Of a stretch of DNA of 64,000 nucleotides, positions 56,146 through 64,000 are shown piece by piece. The position numbers were made by a program, and so were the translations under genes. The notes below the pieces were generated by a model, which saw only the letters and a list, made by a program, of their open reading frames with translations, had not been told where the DNA came from and ran no database searches. Every line of letters starts with the position of its first letter. The first letter of the stretch is position 1. This stretch comes from Branchiostoma floridae (Eukaryota; Chordata; Leptocardii; Amphioxiformes; Branchiostomatidae), in NCBI RefSeq assembly GCF_000003815.2, contig NC_049981.1, positions 3,896,699 to 3,960,698 of the forward strand, in the 5' to 3' direction.

Positions 56146-57805
56146 CTGCAACGGCAGCCAATCACAGATCGGTCATCAAACTTGATCAGCGAATCACCGT
56201 CTAGTTTACTATTATGGAAAGCATCCTCTATCTGTGCGATTGGAGCTACACTGACCACAAATGACACACCTGTCAAGTTGTCTATCTCTTTCTTTCATTC
56301 ATTCATTCATTCTTCGCCTTCCTTTCCTCTTTTCTGTTCTATTTTTCTCTTACTTTCTTTTCTCTCTCTTCCTCTCTCTTCAAATTTCCTCTCATTCTTT
56401 CATTTTGTTTGTCCTGAGTACATGGCTAAAAATACTAATGCGGTCAGCGGCTGACGACAGGAAAGCGCCTCTTGCGGATAGCGACTAAGTGCAGTTATAG
56501 ATATCATAAGAATCAATTTATTTCAATGGTCAGATTTTTGGTATATTTTTATTGAGTATAGAATAAATGCTGGTACAATAGAAACTAACACATCTAATTC
56601 TTTATTGGATTTTTTGTCAGAAAAGTTGCGTATTTGTGCGTTATTACAAGGACGTTATAACGTTATTACAAGGACGTTATGACGCATAATTGCGGTATGA
56701 GACCACAAAGCTACGCAAAAACCGCGCGCTTCCCGCGTGGTAAATATTCCCCCCTGCAGCCGTCCTAATTACTACCTGTTCATGTCAACACCTGGCTGCG
56801 GTTTAAAGAACTGAATGTAGTCTACTTATTTCATTGGTCTAATTTTAGCCTACAGGAAACCACTAACAATGGGAAAAGACGAGAGCTTTCTGTAGGGCGG
56901 TTTGTTATCTATGCTTGTCTACACCTGTCTAGCTGACTATGGTTTTGTAAGTGGCGAGGTTTTAGCCAACAGGAAGCTACCAACACAAAACAATGTATGT
57001 GTGTGTTGCACGGAAAAAAGTTAAAGTGTGCAGCGCAGAACAAGTAAGTAACAAAACTACAACCCTGTTAACGTCACATAACCCACTCATCATAGAAAAA
57101 GTGAGACACTTCATCTTCCACTGCTTCCAGAAAAGAAATAAAACCCCAAATGCGTACATCGTAGCTCTCAGCAGTCCATATTATTGATAGAATACTGTAG
57201 TCACTTGTTTCCACTTGTCACCATTGTTACCTGTACCAAAGTCTTTTATTTTATGTATCTTTACTATATGTTATGTATGTTTCATGTTACAATTAGCTCT
57301 CTGGCAACTAATCTATGTTGCGTAGAAAAAAAGGATAGGTATGTTGACATTGTTGCTGTCGGCCATCGTAGGTAAGACCAGGACATTGCACACACACCCA
57401 CCCCCCACCCCCACCCCCCTTACACACACACACAACAAAAATATGTATCACCCACACGCAGACAGACGGCATGACGTCACCAGACAACACGTCATCAGAC
57501 GGGTAAAAATAACCCCCTAACACAACAACCTGCCGACTTCCGGTTCCGGTCTGCGGCAAATGAACAAAGGCGTCCAGTGCAGGTGTTCAAGGAACAGGCC
57601 TCTCAAGCAATCTCCAAGCAGATGCAGAGAGGAAAAAAATCGTAATGGTCGACCTGTTCTACGTTTTGCACAGTCTGTAGCCCATGTCCACCCATACAAA
57701 TTTTCAAACATCTTTTTAGGAAAAAGAGGCTCTTTTTCTTTTCACGTTGTGCTTTGGCAAAAACACAGACAAACCTGAACAAGTGACCACCTCTTCATAA
57801 AGACT

Positions 57806-58002
57806 ACTCTCCAAGCAGAAGTTAGGCTCCGGTTGTTTTTTTTAACGTTTTTTTAGTCGTTTTTATCGGGCTTTCTATTTTGTCATTTTTCTTGAAGTTA
57901 GGTTTTGACACAGCAAGATAAAATACAAAATAGAAAGCCCGATAAAAACGAATAAAAAAAACGTTTAACAAACAGCCGGAGCCTAACCTCTGCTTGGAGA
58001 GT
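57806..58002. mobile_element. Palindromic (foldback) element with arms of about 85 bp
   Basis: Left arm ACTCTCCAAGCAGAAGTTAG, GCTCCGG, TTTTATCGGGCTTTCTATTT and right arm AAATAGAAAGCCCGATAAAA, CCGGAGCCTAAC, CTCTGCTTGGAGAGT. A decayed relative is at 39103-39370. Confidence 0.85.
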
Positions 58003-58662
58003 ACATAAAGACCACCAAAGGCCTATGTCACCACTTCTTGGTGATCCGTTAAAGGATTTTTCGATTGTTCGATTTTTCAAGTGTTAAGAACCTTGTAATT
58101 GTCCGTAGCGACCATTTATCCACAAAGACCAGATTTCATGGGTCCCCTGGGTGGTCGTCTTGGTCAGGTTTGACTGTACAGTGTCGGTCCCTTTCAGAAG
58201 GTTTTTCACAAGTAAGAAGAGTAAAATAGTCCTACGAACAAATTTACGTAAGGATAAGCTACCCCCATTTTTTTTCCAGACAGTGGGTGGAAAGAATGTA
58301 AGTGTGGTCAAACCGCCGTGCTATTTTTAACCTGCCACCCCCGTCTTTTCTGTTACACTCCAGTTGTGTTTACTTTAGCCGTCAGGGTTTCTGAATGACT
58401 CCACTCTGGGGTTTTCAGGACTGTTGTTTTGTTTACAAACCGTCTATAAACGCCCAGCCCACGATAAGGTAGGGCGTATTCAAGCAGATACTGGCAGGGA
58501 CGATAGCGTGGCATTCTAATTTTCTCTGACACAGTACCGAACCAGAAACTGCAGACATTCGTACACTTTGGGACAGAGCATTAAGTGGTGTTGTTGCCTT
58601 TACCTGTTTCCGCACTGAAAAAATCTGCGGATAGACAACACGTGAACATTTAGCGCTAATAT

Positions 58663-58909
58663 AACGCCAGTTCACCGGTACCTTTACCCACGCACAGGGT
58701 AACCTATATCCGTTTGTTATAAAAAAAATGTGACAGGGCATTTAGGGATAGCAAGTCGATGAACGGTAATTCAAAACTGGCATATTTTGCAAATACTGCA
58801 ATTTATTTAAAACCACCTTCCGTTGTGGCTTGATATCCCATATCCCATATCTCAATTTAGAAACAACGGATATAGGTTATCCCGTGGATAAAGGTGAACT
58901 AGCGTCAAC
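58663..58909. mobile_element. MITE-like element, second copy of the 53649-53858 family
   Basis: Left TIR GCCAGTTCACCGGTACCTTT, ACCCACGCACAGGGTAACCT and right TIR AACAACGGATATAGGTTATC, CCGTGGATAAAGGTGAACTA. The interior GCTTGATATCCC is shared with the first copy. Confidence 0.75.
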
Positions 58910-60269
58910 TTCTGACGGCATTTTTTTTACTCAGAGTGGAGACACAGTGCGCCCATCCGTATTTGCGATTAGGTTCGATTAAAAATTGCAATGCAGTGTT
59001 TTGCTGTAAAAGGGATGCTCACATTGACCGTAAGTTCGAGGTGAAGCGGTCACCACAAAAACCGCGAACATAAAACCGCCGCGAATATTTAGCATTTAAC
59101 AGTACTAGCAAGACTATAAGTACACATCTCCGGTCAGCTCCGAGCCATGTCCGTCCTTGTCTTATCATCTCCGCCATCTTGGTGACCTCTACTTATCGTG
59201 TCCGCCATGTTGGTGACCTCTAACACAAATCTGTTATCCGGACCTCCTTATCTACACCCCATGGCGTGACCTTGAAGGATTCGAGGTTTCCGTTTATGAA
59301 GGTCGCTTCCAACATGGCGGCTTTGTTGGTGTGAATAGATAGGCCCTAGGCTTTCCTGTTTCACGCCTTTCCATAAGACCCTCTTTCCTCTCCTGGTATA
59401 TTGTTTTGATAGAATGTTGGATTAGATATCTGTATTGTTTCTAGGTAATGTTTCTTTATAATTTACCAACGAACAAGTTCCATCAAGATTGAGTCTCGAT
59501 GGAACGAAGTTTATAATCGTAATTGTTTGTATGCTACAATGACTAAGGTCCAAATACCATGCCTTTGCTGTTGTTTATATACTTCTTTCACGACAAAGAA
59601 AACAACATGTCATTTGTTTTAGCAGCTTCGTGTTATATACTAGAGGGAGTGACACTTATTTCGAGCACAAGAGCAATCTCTCACTCCAAAATCGTGACCA
59701 TAGCTTGTTGAGAACGCGAGATATCAAATCCGTTAGTTCCGCTATAGTACCAAAGGAAGTCGCCAGGAGGCCCAAAATCTAATCGTTATCTAGCTTTCGT
59801 AACACCGCACCAACACACCAAGTATGAAATCAATCCATTTAGCCGTTCTTGAGTTTATCTTGTTCACAGACACACACACAGACACAAAGGCACACACAAA
59901 CGCTAGTGAAAATAAAACCTCTCTAATATTTCATGCAGGTAACAAGAGTTAAAACGACAGGTGCTTCGTTGGCGTTGCCACACTTTTATTTACCAAACAC
60001 AGGCCCAAATTGTGTAGCGTACATAAAATTAACAGACAGACGACATTCCAATCTTAAGTCCGGAGTTACTAAACTAGTAATTTTCCCCAATTAGGAAGTC
60101 GAGTGATGCCTACACCAAAACAAACACTCAAAAGAAGAGCTTCCTGTTTTGCATAGCTTCGAGTCTGGAATGACGGCCTTTGAACAAAGCAACCAGAGAT
60201 AGCAGACTTCACACCATATCTATATTGCTATGTGTCTGAAAGACATAACGTTCTAGATATGAATAGCAA

Positions 60270-60633
60270 CGCTGCATATGCACACGCAGATAAAGAATGC
60301 AAATCAACAAACACACAAGCATACATACACGTTCACACACGCGCACGCACATACACAATACCATATAGTCAAACACACATATGTACACACAAACACAAAT
60401 AGACAAACACACACACAGAAACAAACACGCATATGCAAGTTTCACGCAAAACCGCACGAAACCACGAACCACGCATAGGCAAACATACTAAATACTACCG
60501 CATACACACATACGCAGACGCACACACACTTGCACACACTCAGAAAAAAACACCCACAGACACCCACAGGGAGACACACACACATACATGCATACAAACA
60601 CACACATACACACACACACAGAGACACACACAA

Positions 60634-60704
<71 letters not shown>

Positions 60705-60710
60705 AACCAC
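60270..60710. repeat. (CA)n-rich region
   Basis: Interrupted CA repeats ending in a long uninterrupted (CA)n at about 60635-60700. The many overlapping His/Thr and Cys/Val ORFs here are artefacts of the repeat. Confidence 0.95.
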
Positions 60711-62120
60711 AAACAATATTTTACTTTGGGGATCAAATAACCAGGACAAACGAAAAGTCAGACATGATGACTAATATCGAGTAAATCAATCCAGAAATCA
60801 GAAGTGTTTTTCGTGAAACTTTGTTAAAATTAACGAAACTCATTTAGTTTTGCATAACCTGTGAGAAAAAAATTCAGCGAAGTAAACCGAAACTCAAAAA
60901 CAAGTCTGCTATCTCGGCGAGAACATCCCCCGACTCAGAACACCCACCTAGACAACCATAACAAAGGCTCAAACCTCGCAGACGTGTAAACAATAGGATG
61001 GGGACCAGTCGACATGTCAGAGCCTCGAGTCGTAACCATACCGTCGGGTGATCGGCGCTATCTCTACGGTCCTGAGAGCGTAGCCTGCCCGACCAGTTCA
61101 TTAGCGCACACCGGAGAATTCTTTACGGGGTTAGGTTAGTTTACATCGCTCGACAAGCCAAAAGGACAGGCTGCCAGCAATCCGTAGGTAGCTGACTGGG
61201 CCCGGTTCAACACACTAAAGCCGCAAAGTCTAGAATGGTGTCCAGGTTAACATGTTTTTCTCTTGTTCACGCTTTCATTCCCAACAAGACCACTGTTTTT
61301 CAATGTTATGATAATTTTATTACTATTCTATGCTTATTGGCATGATCTATAGGCCTGATGACTTTATGATCTGTGGACAAGAAATTTGTCAAAAGACAAC
61401 TTTTTCCTTCGTTCTTGTTGTTATTTCTGACGGTTAAAAAGTGGGCGATTTCGCGATATCGCGCATTGCTCCTCCTAGTATCAGTTTCACATGCTTGTAA
61501 CGCAAAGCTAAGCTAAACAGTCCAACATGTTATTCTGGCATAATTGGGCCAAATCCCGGCCTGCAATGTGCGCTTTGTCAAGAGTCATCCTTCCCAAACG
61601 CAATGACACATCGCAGATACAACCCAAACACTAGTCTAAGAGCCTCAAAAGCTTTAAGAGTCCGAGCTTCAAGTAAGATTTCTTTACCACTTTTGTTGCC
61701 AGTAGTAACTGATATGTAGCGTCTTAAAATTTCAACACTGTAATAGTCATGATAGTATGTTGTCATCGGAAAGAACGGTAACATCACAACCCCCACCGAG
61801 AAACCTACGGTAGACACTACCCAAACACCACTGAACCGCACCAATCCCGCTATCTCATTACAAACTCTTAAAGGAGCCCTAAGGCCTAAGCAGGTTTTGC
61901 CTGTTTTGAGTGGAAATATTTTGGATAACGTAATCTGTGTGACATTGACATCTACTGCATCATATTTGCACATCTACATGGTTATTTCATACTTTGAGTG
62001 GTTAAAAACGGCGCAAAAACAAGCCGCGCGAGGATTCCCTAAATATTATACCCCCCAAAAATTAGACCTCAGATCCAGCCAGTAACCGTTTTCCGTCGAC
62101 AATGTTCGGCAAGTTCCGGG

Positions 62121-62163
62121 CGCGTGACGTCACGACTTCCCAGTTTAACCAAGATGGCGGACT
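62121..62163 (+). promoter_or_regulatory. CRE-like and YY1-like promoter elements of the 62154 gene
   Basis: A full CRE palindrome TGACGTCA lies at 62125-62132. The start codon is embedded in AAGATGGCGG at 62151-62160, which is the YY1 consensus often found at 5' UTR/start codons of housekeeping-type genes. No TATA box is seen upstream. This supports a TATA-less promoter just before the ATG. Confidence 0.55.
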
Positions 62164-63946
62164 CCGGTTCCACATCCACAGTGCTGGGAAAGAGAAAGCG
62201 AAAGACTGGGGCCGGACGACCCCGCAAGTATTCGACACCGGCAAAGAAACTGAAAATTCAAGAGATGAAAAGGACCCGTGTGTACTTGGGCGATGCATAT
62301 AACGACTGGAAGGATCTAAGAGAGCGGCTCGGACTGAAAAGTGATCGCGAGCTCGCGTGCGAACTGATGAAAAGGTTTGTTATGAACTTTCTCTATCCAA
62401 ACGCGATTCCTCTCAATATTCGCTAACAATCACTAACGTTAGTCGTATTTATAGGTTGTACCGAATTTTTCGATATCTGTATTTGCCTTTTTTTACGTGT
62501 TTATCGCAGAACCATGTGGCGTTACAGATAACAGATCAAAATAAACCGGCCAGCCGGGCCAGGCCATGCCGTGTGTAAATAAAGTATGCTGTCACTGCTG
62601 TGCATGAAGTTACAACCAGTTCGTGTCCCGTATTTTGCATGCTGCAGGACGAAAAAAAATTAAAGAAAAAATGTTAAACATAATTGAGGCCATGTTGCTT
62701 ACTGATCCAAGTACATCTATTATTTTTTATCGGTTATTGGACGGCGTGCATGTTGTAACTTGTGACTTACGGCGGCCACTAGTAATAGTATACTAGTACT
62801 GGTACATGATATTAGTACATTGCAATTTCTTTGTCTTCTTATTTCTCGAAAGTTTCTACAACTACTACACATACTTTACACTGGTCGTGGCCATCGTAAT
62901 TTTTATAACCTCATTTGCTGTATAGCGGTTCCTGCTGTTGTTGTTTTTTTCGTGATTTTGGTCATAAATATAAGCCTATCTTTGACTAGTTCATGACACA
63001 TTTTCATGAATAATTTCCGCCAGCTTCAAGGAGAAGATGTCTGTCCCAAGGACATCAAGCCCTAAGTGCACATTCCAGTCTCTAAGCCTCTTCGGTGATG
63101 AGTCAAGTGTTGGGACACAGTCAGATGATGACGGTTCTTCTGGTTCTATTGTGTAAGTAGTATGGTACTACATGCTAAGCATGCATTTCATTAGCCAAAA
63201 TTGCTGAAGCCATGAAACCCGATGTGCAAAATACACCCAAAACAGTTTGCTACTTTTGTTTCAGTTTGTTAAAGATAAGTACATGGTATAAGTGTAGGAA
63301 AGAAGTTGAGTTTGTTCATTTAAAAGTGTTTCTGAATGGCAAAGCCTGAAAACATTTGTTGTATATGATATATGACCCAGTTCAGCATGATGGGAAGGAA
63401 TGATGACATGTGTAGATTTAATTATGTATGTTTGATGCATTTTATTTTGTGATGCCTTGTTCGGTTTGCTGTAATACTACTACCTTTACTATTGAATATC
63501 CAATTGCCCTGTTTTGAGGCAATTTTAGAGTAGAACAGCCACTTTTACAATTTGATTTACTTATCCTGTTGTCATTTTGCTGAAAACTTCAGTTACCATT
63601 CAATGCATGTTGTAGCAATTACCTGATTTATCAGGCTTCTATATGACATGCCCAACATTGCTGGCCTCTGTGAGGAGAGGCTAACTACAGCCCCGGATAA
63701 CAGAGTTTGTGTTGCACAGACTAATGTAGCTAAGTACTGTTTGTTATAAGACTTTGATTTAAGAGTTGATCATTATCTTTATTTCTTATGAGAACCAAAA
63801 TGAAGTTTTTGATTCTGGAGAAAGCACCCGCATTATTTGGCATACGCATTTAACATGTAAGATTTAATGCAAGTACATACTTATCGCAGGACAGAAAACG
63901 TGTGTGTGCCACCACAATGTGAAGACCTGGAGGATGCTGTGAGCAG
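62154..63946 (+). CDS. 5' exons of an AT-hook-like nuclear protein of unknown function (continues past window)
   Basis: Exons 62154-62374 (0 to 2), 63024-63152 (2 to 2) and 63890-63946 (2 to 2), all with GT..AG borders. The start ATG lies in CAAGATGGCGG. The protein starts MADSGSTSTVLGKRKRKTGA then GRPRKYSTPAKK, a basic stretch with an AT-hook-like GRP core and a likely nuclear localisation signal, followed by VYLGDAYNDWKDLRERLGLK and SDRELACELMKR. The W-x-x-L-R...L-x-S/T-D-x-E-x-A-x-x-L pattern recalls a short conserved N-terminal module seen in many uncharacterised animal proteins; I cannot name the family. Later exons are Ser- and Asp-rich (GDESSVGTQSDDDGSSGS) then CVPPQCEDLEDAVSR. Function unknown; DNA or chromatin association is inference. 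Confidence 0.75.
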
Positions 63947-64000
63947 GTACTGTTCTTTCTTCTGAGACTGTTCAAAACATCTGTTGGTGCACACAGTACT

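Larger units (their letters stand above)
56146..62120. other. Upstream region of receptor B and of the 62154 gene
   Basis: No exon is firmly recognised. The missing signal-peptide exon of receptor B should lie here if the gene is complete. Repeats: duplicated GTTATTACAAGGACGTTAT at 56640-56685, (CA)n around 57395-57440 and 60270-60710, and the elements listed separately. A cluster of ATGGCGG/YY1-like motifs on the minus strand lies at 59165-59320 with TGACCTTGA at 59267-59275, which could be the receptor B promoter. Confidence 0.45.

Noticed and set aside
60209-60784. Overlapping ORFs with HTHTHT or CVCVCV
   Set aside because: They come from a (CA)n tract with no splice or start context.
61578-61973. 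131-aa minus-strand ORF
   Set aside because: No domain, signal peptide, splice context or paralogue support; composition is not convincing as coding.

Overview
The window looks like genomic DNA of an invertebrate chordate, most likely an amphioxus (Branchiostoma-type). The reasons are dense introns with clean GT..AG borders, a polycystin-1-type gene carrying Sushi and F5/8C (discoidin) modules, many small inverted-repeat elements, a tRNA-derived SINE family, long (CA)n tracts and three N gaps (10422-10737, 24709-24808, 41088-41472). The species call is inference. No prokaryotic or viral gene set is visible.

Layout: (1) 3196-32631, plus strand: one large gene assembled here from about 35 exons whose splice phases agree across every readable junction. 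It encodes Sushi - three F5/8C units - Sushi - two F5/8C units - Thr/Ser mucin-like stalk - helical stalk - GAIN-like region - degenerate GPS - TM1 - PLAT - TM2 to TM11 with the extracellular polycystin domain - short cytoplasmic tail, i.e. a polycystin-1-like (PKD1L-like) receptor/channel subunit. Decayed duplicate exons lie between the live ones. (2) 32632-36977: 3' UTR, then a tandem array of about ten 150-bp units each holding telomere-like CCCTAA runs. (3) 36978-50742, minus strand: a type I membrane receptor with signal peptide, one CUB domain, Thr/Ser stalk, TM helix and a tyrosine-rich tail. (4) 52147-56145 and beyond, minus strand: a tandem paralogue with the same exon phases; its signal-peptide exon was not found. 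(5) 62154 to the right edge, plus strand: 5' exons of a nuclear-looking, AT-hook-containing gene of unknown function, with a CRE/YY1-type promoter.

The strongest novelty candidate is the receptor pair. Both cytoplasmic tails end with a YxxL-x6-YxxL motif that fits the ITAM spacing, preceded by YAEI and YxVP motifs of the kind bound by SH2 domains. This suggests a small family of CUB-domain receptors that signal through tyrosine phosphorylation. The neighbouring polycystin, with a lectin/adhesion-like ectodomain, a GPS without its cleavage triplet and ongoing exon duplication and decay, is the second point of interest. No functional link between the polycystin and the CUB receptors is shown by the sequence; they are convergent neighbours.

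The long introns and spacers hold mobile-element debris: a foldback element with arms of about 600 bp, a 78-bp perfect palindrome, several MITE-like elements, Penelope-like relics with part of a hammerhead core, and four copies of a SINE family.
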